A stretch of 64,000 nt of DNA from Aequitasia sp047973235 (GTDB lineage Bacteria; Bacillota; Clostridia; Lachnospirales; Lachnospiraceae). Below are positions 7,996 through 16,020 of this stretch, one piece after another. The notes beneath the pieces were generated by a model. That model worked only from the letters and a program-made list of their open reading frames with translations, was not told where the DNA came from and searched no databases. Location of the stretch: positions 5,141 to 69,140 of the forward strand of contig JBKEBP010000191.1 in NCBI GenBank assembly GCA_047973235.1. The letters run 5' to 3'. The number at the start of each line of letters is the position of its first letter. Position 1 is the stretch's first letter. The position numbers and the translations under genes were made by a program.

Positions 7996-10368
7996 CTAGT
8001 TGAATTTCTGTTCTGTTCTCTCTATTATTTCATCTTGAAGAGTTTTACTCAGATTTCTAAAATGGTCACTGTAACCTGCAACTCGTACTATCAAATCTTT
8101 GTATTCATCAGGGTGTTTCTGTGCATTAATCAATGTCTCCTTGTCAATAACATTAAACTGTATATGATGACCATCCATATTGAAGTATGTTCGCACGAGA
8201 TTTGACATCTGCATCAGACCTTCATCACCTTTAACTACATCCGGAGTGAATTTTTGATTAAGTAATGTTCCTCCCGTTTGCAAATGATCCATCTTCGAGG
8301 CTGACTTAATTACAGCTGTTGGTCCGTTAGTATCCGCTCCCTTCTCAGGTGATATTCCTTCTGAAACAGGTTTATGTGCTTTTCTTCCATTGGGACTTGC
8401 GAGCATTACTTCACCGAAGTAAACGTGGCAAGTGGTCGGAAGCATATTAATTCGATATGTTCCTCCAAGCATATTAGGGCGTCCGGTTACCAGCCCATGA
8501 TAAAACTTAAATACATCTTTCATTATATCGTCTGCATAATCATCATCATTACCATACTTAGGTGTTTTGTTCTTCACTTGATTAGCTATATACTCGTGTC
8601 CCTCGAAATCATCTTCCATGGCTTTGATTAGTTCTTGCATTGTCATCGTTTTTTCTTCGAATACATTGTATTTTATAGATAATAGACAATCCGTAATCGT
8701 TCCTATTCCAACCCCTTGAATATACTTTGTATTGTATCTGGCCCCACCACTATTATAGTCTTTGCCTTTTGTTATACAATCATTAGTAATTACCGAAAGA
8801 AACGGAACCGGCATCTGTGTCGCATAAATCTTCTCTATGATATTACTACCTGTAACCTTTATATTAATAAAATATTCCAGCTGTTTTTTGAATGCGTCGT
8901 ATAACTCTTCAAAACTATTAAAATCTGTTGCATATCCCAGTTGTAAACCAAGTTGTTTTTTTGACACATTATCAAATCCATTATTCAATGTCAATTCTAA
9001 TATTTTAGGAATATTAAAATATCCGGTTAAGATATATGCTTCATTTCCAAAAGCCCCCGTCTCTACACAGCCACTGGTTCCACCTTTTCTAGCATCTTCT
9101 AGTGACTTTCCCGCATTTAAAAGCTCTTGTATTATTGCCTCAGTATTATAAAACGCAGGTTGTCCCCAGCCTTTTCTGGATACTTCACATGCTCGTTTCA
9201 AGAATTTAGTTGGTGTTTTTTTGCTAATTTGGACATTGGAACTTGGCTGTAGAAGCTGCATTTCATCCATACAATCCAGTATTAAATAACTAACATTGTT
9301 AACTCCATTTTCACCGTTCGGTGTGATTCCTCCAGTATTGAGATTGGCAAAATCAGTATATGTAGAACTTTCTTTAAGTGTGATTCCTACTTTGGGAGGT
9401 GCCGGTTGATTGTTGAATTTTATCCACAAACATTCTAAAAGTTCAAGCGCCTTATCATCATCTAGTATGCCATCTTTTATATCGCTCTCATAAAAAGGAT
9501 TCAGGTGCTGATCCAGACGACCGGGACTATATGCATCCCAAGGATTTAATTCGCTGGTAACGCCAAGATGAACAAACCAATACATCTGTATTGCCTGCCA
9601 ATAGGTTTCAGGTTTATTTGCAGGAACAACATCACAGTTAGCGGCTATCTGTAACAATTCTTCTTTCCGCTTATTATCACTTTCTTTTGAAGACAACTCT
9701 CTTGCATAATCCGCATAGCGTTCTCCTAATATAATTACCGCATCACAAGCTAATTTCATTCCCTCTAATTCGTTCTTTTTCTCAAGAGCTTCGGTATCAT
9801 TTAGGAAATCTAAACTTTTAATTGCTTCATCTATATCATTTTTGTAATCAAGCATTCCCTTTTCATATATTTTAAACGAACCAACGGTATGTCCCGGACC
9901 ACGTTGTTCCATAAACTCAGTAAATATACCTGCTGCATATGCATCTTTCCACTCTTTGGACATTTCTTTTAAAATATGATTTCTGATACTTCTCTTATCC
10001 CAATATGGAATCATAACTTCTTCTTGTATTTTCAAGTCGTTATCAGTAACTTTAAAATTAATTAAGTCCCTATCATTCATGACATGCATATCTTCAAGCG
10101 TATGACAGCAAAGCTCCGGAAAAGTAGGCGAAGCCTGTGGTGAATCCCCTTTTTCGCCAACGATTAATTCACCTGTACCTATGTATAATGTCTTTTTCTC
10201 AAAGTAGTCTTTAAGAACCTGTCCTCTTAGTTCCGGAATCGATAAATCACCTTCATATTTCAAATAAGTATCTGTCATGATGTTGGCTCTCTCTAAATCA
10301 ATATGAGCCGGTGTTTCAACGCTTTGTTTTCTTAATCTTCTAACTCTTTCATTCATACCTCTTTCCAT
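7996..10368 (-). CDS. hypD: trans-4-hydroxy-L-proline dehydratase (glycyl radical enzyme)
   Basis: This glycyl radical enzyme removes water from trans-4-hydroxy-L-proline to give pyrroline-5-carboxylate in anaerobes. The 790 residues end in the glycyl radical loop RVAGYSDHF, with the radical Gly at residue 765 counted from this start. The active-site loop GGTSGCVETGAFGNEAYIL places the thiyl Cys at 434 and a Glu at 436. As I recall, Clostridioides difficile HypD uses Cys434 and Gly765, so the numbering matches without gaps. Other family members (PflB, CutC, glycerol and propanediol dehydratases) have different Cys loops. The ATG at 10368 follows GGAGG by eight bases. Upstream is the dedicated activase, downstream a TetR gene and proC, which together complete the route to proline. 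O2 sensitivity is expected from the family. Confidence 0.94.
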   Translation of the reverse strand: MERGMNERVRRLRKQSVETPAHIDLERANIMTDTYLKYEGDLSIPELRGQVLKDYFEKKTLYIGTGELIVGEKGDSPQASPTFPELCCHTLEDMHVMNDRDLINFKVTDNDLKIQEEVMIPYWDKRSIRNHILKEMSKEWKDAYAAGIFTEFMEQRGPGHTVGSFKIYEKGMLDYKNDIDEAIKSLDFLNDTEALEKKNELEGMKLACDAVIILGERYADYARELSSKESDNKRKEELLQIAANCDVVPANKPETYWQAIQMYWFVHLGVTSELNPWDAYSPGRLDQHLNPFYESDIKDGILDDDKALELLECLWIKFNNQPAPPKVGITLKESSTYTDFANLNTGGITPNGENGVNNVSYLILDCMDEMQLLQPSSNVQISKKTPTKFLKRACEVSRKGWGQPAFYNTEAIIQELLNAGKSLEDARKGGTSGCVETGAFGNEAYILTGYFNIPKILELTLNNGFDNVSKKQLGLQLGYATDFNSFEELYDAFKKQLEYFINIKVTGSNIIEKIYATQMPVPFLSVITNDCITKGKDYNSGGARYNTKYIQGVGIGTITDCLLSIKYNVFEEKTMTMQELIKAMEDDFEGHEYIANQVKNKTPKYGNDDDYADDIMKDVFKFYHGLVTGRPNMLGGTYRINMLPTTCHVYFGEVMLASPNGRKAHKPVSEGISPEKGADTNGPTAVIKSASKMDHLQTGGTLLNQKFTPDVVKGDEGLMQMSNLVRTYFNMDGHHIQFNVIDKETLINAQKHPDEYKDLIVRVAGYSDHFRNLSKTLQDEIIERTEQKFN

Positions 10369-10372
10369 TTAA

Positions 10373-11239
10373 TTATCCTCCTATGCATACATTATTAAAT
10401 CCTGCTTCTTTAAACAGGTTAGCAAACTCCACCATGCTCTCACTCTCCGGTGTCGTAAAAGCATTTCCTTTATATTCCTCTCCCAACTTTTCATACTTAC
10501 CCGACCCTGTGTTGTGGTACGGAAGCAAATTAAGCTTTGAAACACTAATTCTTTTTTCTTTCAAATACAAGATAATACTTTGCATACTTTCTGTTGTATC
10601 ATTTACTGTACCAATTATCGGAATCCTTATATAGATATTGGCATTATTTGCTGATAGGAATTCTAAGTTCTCCTTAATTAATCTATTAGAAGTACCAATA
10701 TATTGTTTATGCAGCTCGTCATCCATTATTTTAATATCATATAAAAATGTATCTATATATTTCATAATACGTTCATAGTTGTTCCTTGGTGCATATCCGC
10801 AAGTATCTATAGCTATATTAATCCCTCTTCTATAAAGACCTTTTACCACTGCTTCTAAGTAGTCAATATCAGCTGCCATAGCTTCTCCTCCTGAGAGCGT
10901 AACACCTCCTCCTGATTCTTCGTAGAACATTTCATCCTTCATGACTTCTTTTATTAAGTCATCAACACATATTTCCTCACCTGCGATTTCTCGCAAATTC
11001 AAAATGCATGCGTCTACACAATTACCACACCCTGAACACACCTCTTTGTTACAGGCTTGTTTACAACTACCACAGGATATACATTTCTCCTTGTCGCACA
11101 TTAACTGTGGTTTAAAACTCTTTGTTTCGGGATTATGACACCACGCACAATTTAAATGACACCCCTTAAAAAAGACTGTAGTTCTTATGCCGTCACCATC
11201 ATGTATGGAGTATTTTTGTACCCCTGTAATAAGACTCAT
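10373..11239 (-). CDS. Glycyl-radical activating enzyme for HypD (radical SAM)
   Basis: This radical-SAM enzyme installs the glycyl radical on HypD. The CxxxCxxC motif is FKGCHLNCAWCHNP near the N-terminus. An inserted domain holds two ferredoxin-like 4Fe-4S clusters (CISCGSCKQAC and CSGCGNCVDAC), as in activases of dehydratase-type glycyl radical enzymes rather than the short PFL activase. The SAM-binding GGE motif is in GGGVTLSGGEAMA. I place the start at the ATG at 11239 (MSLITGVQ, 288 residues), since AGAGGTG lies six bases before it; a GTG at 11248 and an ATG at 11245 sit on top of that ribosome site. The gene ends four bases before hypD and heads the operon. Confidence 0.92.
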   Translation of the reverse strand: MSLITGVQKYSIHDGDGIRTTVFFKGCHLNCAWCHNPETKSFKPQLMCDKEKCISCGSCKQACNKEVCSGCGNCVDACILNLREIAGEEICVDDLIKEVMKDEMFYEESGGGVTLSGGEAMAADIDYLEAVVKGLYRRGINIAIDTCGYAPRNNYERIMKYIDTFLYDIKIMDDELHKQYIGTSNRLIKENLEFLSANNANIYIRIPIIGTVNDTTESMQSIILYLKEKRISVSKLNLLPYHNTGSGKYEKLGEEYKGNAFTTPESESMVEFANLFKEAGFNNVCIGG

Positions 11240-11282
11240 AGTCATCACCTCTTTTTCAAATATATCTAATTCAATATAGTAT

Positions 11283-11339
11283 TTTAGACTATAGTTTGTA
11301 CTTTAGTCTAAACGTATCAAACCCACTTCATTTTGTCAA
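11283..11339 (-). promoter_or_regulatory. Promoter and palindromic operator of the hydroxyproline operon
   Basis: On the minus strand TTGACA (11334-11339) is followed after 17 bases by a weak -10, TACGTT (11311-11316). Overlapping and just downstream of this lies a perfect inverted repeat: TTTAGACTA at 11283-11291 and TAGTCTAAA at 11304-11312, with 12 bases between the arms (centre to centre 21 bases, two helical turns). This is the form and place expected of an operator for the TetR protein encoded in the operon. The DNA is visible; the protein-site match is inference. Confidence 0.7.
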
Positions 11340-11423
11340 TCTATATGTGTATTTTCATTCAGGAATATGATAAACTGTATCTTGCAGGGTTAATAACTCT
11401 AACTTACTTAACGAGGTTTAAAC

Positions 11424-12317
11424 ATGTCAAAATTAACTAATAAAACGAAGGCCATAGTTGCCTCCGTTCTGGGGAATTTTATATTTGGGCTTAGTTTTCT
11501 AGCATCAAAAATAGCACTATCTGAAGTATCGCCAATGGTTTTAATATCCACTAGATTCATTCTTAGTTTTCTTATAATGAATCTTTTGGTTTTTTTTGGT
11601 ATTGCAAAAATTAATTTCAGGGGGAAAAACTTGTTCCCTCTACTGATACTGGGAATATGTCAGCCTGTTCTATATTTTATATTTGAAACATATGGAATTA
11701 AATATTCAAGTTCCTCATTTGCAGGGATTATAATTGCTTTTATACCGATATTAGCTTTTCTACTAGCTGCAGTCTTTTTAAAAGAACCACTTAAAAAAAA
11801 TAAAGTTGTTTGGAGTATTTTTTCTCTGGTTGGTATTGTTATCATTTCTCTTGCAGAGCAAAGTGGAGGTTCAGTACATATAATTGGCATCTTATTATTA
11901 TCCGGAGCTGTACTAACAGCTGCAATTTTCAATATAATAAGTAGAAAAAATGCCGGTACGTTCACCGCATTCGAACGCACCTACTTTATGTTTGCCGTAG
12001 CAAGTATAGTATTCTTTATTATGGCACTTTTTGAAACTAAAGGAACTTTGTTTAGAGTTATCGCCGAGGAAGCATCTAATATAAGTTTTGTTTTACCAAC
12101 AATATTCTTAGCTGTTTTTTCCTCTGTGATTGCCTTTTTCTGTGTGAATTACTCTGTAACCTATCTACGCATACAACAATCAACTTCATTTGGCAACTTA
12201 AGTACCATAGTTTCCGTAGTGGCTGGTGTGCTAATCTTACATGAAAATTTTACAGTTTTTCACCTATTTGGAATCGTGTTAATTATTATCGGCGTTTATA
12301 AGGTCAATTCGCAATAA
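11424..12317 (+). CDS. EamA/DMT-family transporter
   Basis: A 297-residue inner-membrane protein with about ten hydrophobic helices in two EamA repeats (about residues 8-142 and 155-293), the 10-TM drug/metabolite transporter fold. The first repeat begins with VLGNFIFGLSFLASKIALSEVSPM, typical of the RhaT/EamA group. Such proteins mostly export amino acids or other small metabolites; the substrate cannot be read from sequence. It is divergent from the hydroxyproline operon across about 185 bases that hold the palindromic operator, so co-control is possible. It ends at a strong bidirectional hairpin. Confidence 0.88.
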   Translation: MSKLTNKTKAIVASVLGNFIFGLSFLASKIALSEVSPMVLISTRFILSFLIMNLLVFFGIAKINFRGKNLFPLLILGICQPVLYFIFETYGIKYSSSSFAGIIIAFIPILAFLLAAVFLKEPLKKNKVVWSIFSLVGIVIISLAEQSGGSVHIIGILLLSGAVLTAAIFNIISRKNAGTFTAFERTYFMFAVASIVFFIMALFETKGTLFRVIAEEASNISFVLPTIFLAVFSSVIAFFCVNYSVTYLRIQQSTSFGNLSTIVSVVAGVLILHENFTVFHLFGIVLIIIGVYKVNSQ

Positions 12318-12318
12318 G

Positions 12319-12366
12319 AAAAAGTGACTGTCGGGAAGTAAATGTATTTTCCGATAGTCACTTTTT
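12319..12366. terminator. Bidirectional intrinsic terminator
   Basis: A 16-base stem (12319-12334 with 12351-12366, one G-U pair) has an A-run on one side and a T-run on the other. It ends the EamA transcript and can stop transcripts from the opposite side. Confidence 0.85.
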
Positions 12367-12394
12367 AAAAACAGCCTCAAGCCCAGTATGGTAG

Positions 12395-12413
12395 CGGGAT
12401 TCAAAGGAATCCC
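12395..12413 (-). other. GC-rich hairpin downstream of the metal ATPase gene
   Basis: GGGATTC pairs with GAATCCC around a four-base loop in a gap between the ATPase stop codon and the bidirectional terminator. It has no T-run of its own; it may protect the 3' end of the message. Confidence 0.4.
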
Positions 12414-12443
12414 ACCCCACACTTGACTTAGAGCCCTTTTTAT

Positions 12444-14519
12444 TTATGATATTAAGTTGTTCATACTCTTTACACTAATACTTAGTGTAGACAAATTATG
12501 CAGTAATGCTGATGTAGTTGGTGTAATAACACCGGCAACTCCCAGTACTATTAGTCCTGTATTAATTCCTACTATCTCTCTGTAATTGCTCTGTATTCTC
12601 TTCATTAGATTATCACTTAGCAATTTGAGTGTAACAATCTCATATAAATCATCTGCCGAAATAGTAATATCCGCTATTTCACGTGCTATCTCAGCACCAT
12701 CGCTTATTGCTATTCCTACATCAGCTGCAGATAATGCAGGCGAATCATTTATACCATCACCTATCATAATTACAGTGCTTCCATTTTCCTTCTGCTCGCT
12801 TACAAATCTAGCCTTATCCTCAGGTAATACTTCTGAATAATACTCATCAACTTTTAGTTTATTAGCAATAAATCCAGCCGTTCTTTCTGAGTCTCCGGTC
12901 ATCATTACAATTTTTTTAATTCCTACTTTCTTAAGTGAAGTAATAATGGCAGATGCTTCTTCACGAAGTTCATCCTCAATACATATTACAGCTTTTAAAA
13001 CACCTTCAATTGCCAAATACAAATGCGAACACTCTTGTGGTAGGTTATCGAATTTTTCTTTTGCCTCTTTGGGAATGATAGTTTTTTCATCATCAAATAC
13101 AAAGTGAGCACTTCCTATTATAGCCTTCTTATCTTCTATCGTTGTCGATATTCCATGTGCTACAACGTAATTAACCTTAGAATGCATCTCTGCATGTTCA
13201 AGACCTCTATCATTAGCTGCTTTAACCACGGCTTTCGCCATCGAATGAGGAAAATGCTCTTCTAAGCAGGCCGCTACTCTAAGCATTTCATTTTCATCAT
13301 TATCACCAAACGAAATAACTTCCTTGACAATAGGCTGCGCCTTAGTAAGCGTACCTGTTTTATCAAATACTACAGTATCTGCATCTGCAACCATTTCCAG
13401 GAACTTTCCACCTTTAACCGTAATTCTATAGAAGTTAGCTTCTTTAATAGCGGATAATACAGAGATTGGCATTGCTAACTTTAATGCACATGAATAATCA
13501 ACCATTAGTACTGCTAAAGCCTTAGTCACATTTCGAGTTATTAGACCAACACCCAGAGTGCCAAGTAAAGTAAAAGGAACCAGCCTATCTGCAAGTCTGG
13601 AGGCTTTACCCTCAACATTGGACTTAAGTGCTTCAGTATCTTCAATCATAGTCATTATTTTTTCATATCTGGTGCTTCCTGCGGCTTCCTTAACTTCTAC
13701 TACTAATTCACCTTCTTCTATTACTGTCCCTGCATATACATAGCCGTTTTTTTCTCTTTTTACAGGTTCTGATTCCCCTGTTAATGATGCTTGATTAACT
13801 GATGCAACACCATCTTTTACAGTTCCATCAAATGGAATTACATTCCCCATTCTGACTACTACTTTATCGCCGGGTATAACTTTAGTATATGGAACCAACG
13901 CTTCTTTTCCATCAGCCTGAATCCAAACATTCTTTATATTAAGAGACATACTCATAGCTAAATCAGTAGCGGATCTTTTATGCGTCCACTCCTCTAGGAG
14001 TTCACCAACGCCCAACATAAACATCACAGATGATGCAGTAGCAAAATTTCCTCTTATTAGTGACACTGTAATTGCTGTAGCATCAAGAACCTCTACTTCC
14101 AATTTCTTCTTTGCTAATGAACGTACTCCCTTTAATATATATCCTGCGGATTTAAAAATTGTCCAAACAGTTCGTATTTGCATTGGTACAAATAATACAC
14201 CAAGTCCTCTCAGTAAAAGCTTTGCAATCATTTTGTCCTGGTACTCGGAATTAAGTGCTCTTCCTGAGTATTCCAATATCCCCGGTGGTATATCAACATC
14301 AACATGCCCATACTCTTTTAAAGACTGTAGTACATATTCTTTATCTCCATTATAATATATGACAGCATCTCCGGTTCTTTCATAAACCTTTACATTCGTT
14401 ACATTTAACAGGCTCTGCAAATAAAAGTGAAGTGTATCCGCTTCCTCATAAGACATATCTTTTTGGCAGGTGTGAATTCTAAGTCTGCCTTTTATGTCAT
14501 GCTTTATTATGAATTTCAT
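12444..14519 (-). CDS. P1B-type heavy-metal transporting ATPase with Tyr-Ser-Cys transport site
   Basis: A 691-residue metal-pumping ATPase of the cell membrane. The N-terminal 75 residues resemble a heavy-metal-associated fold but lack the CxxC pair. The actuator motif LTGESEPV, the phosphorylation site DKTGTLT (Asp386) and the hinge MIGDGINDSPAL are intact. The transport helix reads DYSCALKLAMPISV (Cys344) where copper and zinc pumps have CPC, so the first Cys and the Pro are missing. The metal therefore cannot be assigned; manganese- or iron-type pumps are possible. It lies nine bases downstream of a small membrane protein gene (14530-14790) and is probably cotranscribed with it and with a 26-residue peptide gene. 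Confidence 0.9.
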   Translation of the reverse strand: MKFIIKHDIKGRLRIHTCQKDMSYEEADTLHFYLQSLLNVTNVKVYERTGDAVIYYNGDKEYVLQSLKEYGHVDVDIPPGILEYSGRALNSEYQDKMIAKLLLRGLGVLFVPMQIRTVWTIFKSAGYILKGVRSLAKKKLEVEVLDATAITVSLIRGNFATASSVMFMLGVGELLEEWTHKRSATDLAMSMSLNIKNVWIQADGKEALVPYTKVIPGDKVVVRMGNVIPFDGTVKDGVASVNQASLTGESEPVKREKNGYVYAGTVIEEGELVVEVKEAAGSTRYEKIMTMIEDTEALKSNVEGKASRLADRLVPFTLLGTLGVGLITRNVTKALAVLMVDYSCALKLAMPISVLSAIKEANFYRITVKGGKFLEMVADADTVVFDKTGTLTKAQPIVKEVISFGDNDENEMLRVAACLEEHFPHSMAKAVVKAANDRGLEHAEMHSKVNYVVAHGISTTIEDKKAIIGSAHFVFDDEKTIIPKEAKEKFDNLPQECSHLYLAIEGVLKAVICIEDELREEASAIITSLKKVGIKKIVMMTGDSERTAGFIANKLKVDEYYSEVLPEDKARFVSEQKENGSTVIMIGDGINDSPALSAADVGIAISDGAEIAREIADITISADDLYEIVTLKLLSDNLMKRIQSNYREIVGINTGLIVLGVAGVITPTTSALLHNLSTLSISVKSMNNLIS

Positions 14520-14529
14520 AGAATCCCTT

Positions 14530-14790
14530 CTATTCCTCTACTATTTTAGCTTCATCTTCAACTTTTCTGGTTTCATTGATATCTTTGGCTTCTGCTAAAA
14601 CATCCTCAGCATTCTCCTGAATACAAGTAGCAGTTTTCATAACACTTTCCTTTACCCTAAGTACGGCAGCTGTAGTATTCGTATACACTTTCTTAGCATC
14701 CTTACTTGATAGGAGCTTAACTCCTGCAGTACCGAATAACACACCTCCTGCAAAAATAGCTATTTTCTTAACACTTATAAAATCTAACAT
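14530..14790 (-). CDS. Small membrane-anchored protein next to the metal ATPase (DUF6110-like)
   Basis: An 86-residue protein with one N-terminal hydrophobic helix (KKIAIFAGGVLFGTAGVKLL, about 8-27) and a charged, helical tail rich in Lys and Glu. I recall a family of this form (DUF6110) found beside P1B ATPases in Firmicutes; the name is from memory. Its position directly before the ATPase suggests an accessory role in metal export or stability of the pump. No metal-binding motif is visible beyond a single Cys near residue 56. Confidence 0.72.
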   Translation of the reverse strand: MLDFISVKKIAIFAGGVLFGTAGVKLLSSKDAKKVYTNTTAAVLRVKESVMKTATCIQENAEDVLAEAKDINETRKVEDEAKIVEE

Positions 14791-14834
14791 GATTTTACCT
14801 CCTCAATTTTATTAATTTGTTGATTTACGGTTTC

Positions 14835-14915
14835 CTATTTCCTCTTATAGCCGGTATAGATACAAAGAATAAAGCAAACTATACCTGCAAATGCCCAAAA
14901 CTTATGTTGTTTCAT
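14835..14915 (-). CDS. 26-residue single-pass membrane peptide
   Basis: A short reading frame of 26 codons, from ATG at 14915 to TAG at 14835. It begins MKQHKFWAFAGIVCFILC and ends YTGYKRK: a positively charged start, one hydrophobic helix holding two Cys, and a basic tail. An AAAGGCGGTG ribosome site sits about seven bases before the ATG, as good as those of the large genes nearby. It precedes the 86-residue membrane protein and the metal ATPase, and probably shares their message. I have seen very similar peptides beside such ATPases in other Lachnospiraceae, but I cannot name the family with certainty. Confidence 0.68.
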   Translation of the reverse strand: MKQHKFWAFAGIVCFILCIYTGYKRK

Positions 14916-15011
14916 AAATAATCACCGCCTTTCTATAAGTTTACTTTCTCGAATAGCGGTAAGTCAATCATAACCGTTTTTATTATTGATAATTTTTTCA
15001 TTAATAAGAAA

Positions 15012-15039
15012 AGGCTCTATACCTTTTGGTATAAAGCCT
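15012..15039 (-). terminator. Intrinsic terminator after tsf
   Basis: A 12-base stem (15012-15023 with 15028-15039, one mismatch) with a four-base loop is followed by a T-rich run on the minus strand, about 30 bases past the tsf stop codon. It shows that the rpsB-tsf transcript ends here rather than continuing to pyrH. Confidence 0.8.
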
Positions 15040-15069
15040 AAATCATTATTTATATGATAAGTCATTATA

Positions 15070-15990
15070 TTATTGTCCCAGTTGTGCTGCAACTTCAGCT
15101 GCAAAATCATCAACTTTCTTTTCAATACCTTCACCTGTTTCATAACGAACAAACTTAGTTACTTTTAAATCTGCTCCGTTTTCTTTTGCAACCTTATCAA
15201 TATATTGCGCAACTGTAAGATCTGAATCTTGTACAAATACCTGATCCAAAAGGCATATTTCCTTAAGTTCCTTGTTAAGACGACCAATAATCATCTTCTC
15301 AATGATATTATCAGGTTTTTCAGGATTTTCTTCTTTCGCTTGTGCTAGTAGAATTCCTTTTTCATGTTCCATGTATTCATCAGAAACTTCATCTCTGGAT
15401 ACATATTTCGGTGACATGGCTGCTATCTGCATAGCTACATTTCTAAGAGCTGATTTGATATCATCATTAACAACATTCGTAGCTGCCTCAACTAGTACAC
15501 CAATTCTACCACCACCATGAATATATGAAACTATACATCCATCTGATTCCATTTTTTCAAATCTTCTAATTCCAAGATTTTCTCCAATAACTGCAACCTT
15601 TTCCGTTAAAGCTTCTTTAACCGACTTGGATGTATCTACATTCCAAGCCTCTTCCATAAATGCATCGATGTCTTCTGATTTTGTAGCAAGTGCCTGATTA
15701 GCAACATCTTTTACAAATGTTTGGAAGTCTTCTGTTTGTGCAACAAAGTCTGTTTCTGAGTTAACCTCAACCATAGCAGCAAGTTTATCATCTTTAACTT
15801 CAGCATATACAAGTCCTTCTGCTGCAATACGTCCTGCTTTTTTTTCAGCTTTAGCCTGACCATGCATTCTTAGGTACTCAACTGCTTCATCTATATTTCC
15901 ATCTGTCTCTGTTAATGACTTTTTACAGTACATCATTCCTGCGCCTGTAATTTCACGCAATTCTTTAACCATTCCAGCTGTGATTGCCAT
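15070..15990 (-). CDS. tsf: Elongation factor Ts
   Basis: This is the nucleotide exchange factor for EF-Tu. The 306 residues contain the N-terminal UBA-like domain (VKELREITGAGMMYCKKSL) and the conserved core NSETDFVAQTEDFQ, followed by two dimerisation subdomains. A GGAGGG site precedes the ATG by eight bases. It lies 30 bases downstream of rpsB and is followed by a terminator, so rpsB-tsf form a two-gene operon here. Confidence 0.97.
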   Translation of the reverse strand: MAITAGMVKELREITGAGMMYCKKSLTETDGNIDEAVEYLRMHGQAKAEKKAGRIAAEGLVYAEVKDDKLAAMVEVNSETDFVAQTEDFQTFVKDVANQALATKSEDIDAFMEEAWNVDTSKSVKEALTEKVAVIGENLGIRRFEKMESDGCIVSYIHGGGRIGVLVEAATNVVNDDIKSALRNVAMQIAAMSPKYVSRDEVSDEYMEHEKGILLAQAKEENPEKPDNIIEKMIIGRLNKELKEICLLDQVFVQDSDLTVAQYIDKVAKENGADLKVTKFVRYETGEGIEKKVDDFAAEVAAQLGQ

Positions 15991-16020
15991 TTTTATTTCC
16001 CTCCATTATCCTCTTTGAAA

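Noticed and set aside
12391..12430. tRNA-like T-arm in the gap between the EamA and ATPase genes
   Set aside because: The GGGATTC/GAATCCC hairpin lacks the TTC loop and no cloverleaf can be drawn around it.
14964..15152. 62-residue open frame overlapping the end of tsf
   Set aside because: It is a frame-shifted shadow of tsf plus its terminator, with no ribosome site or family match.
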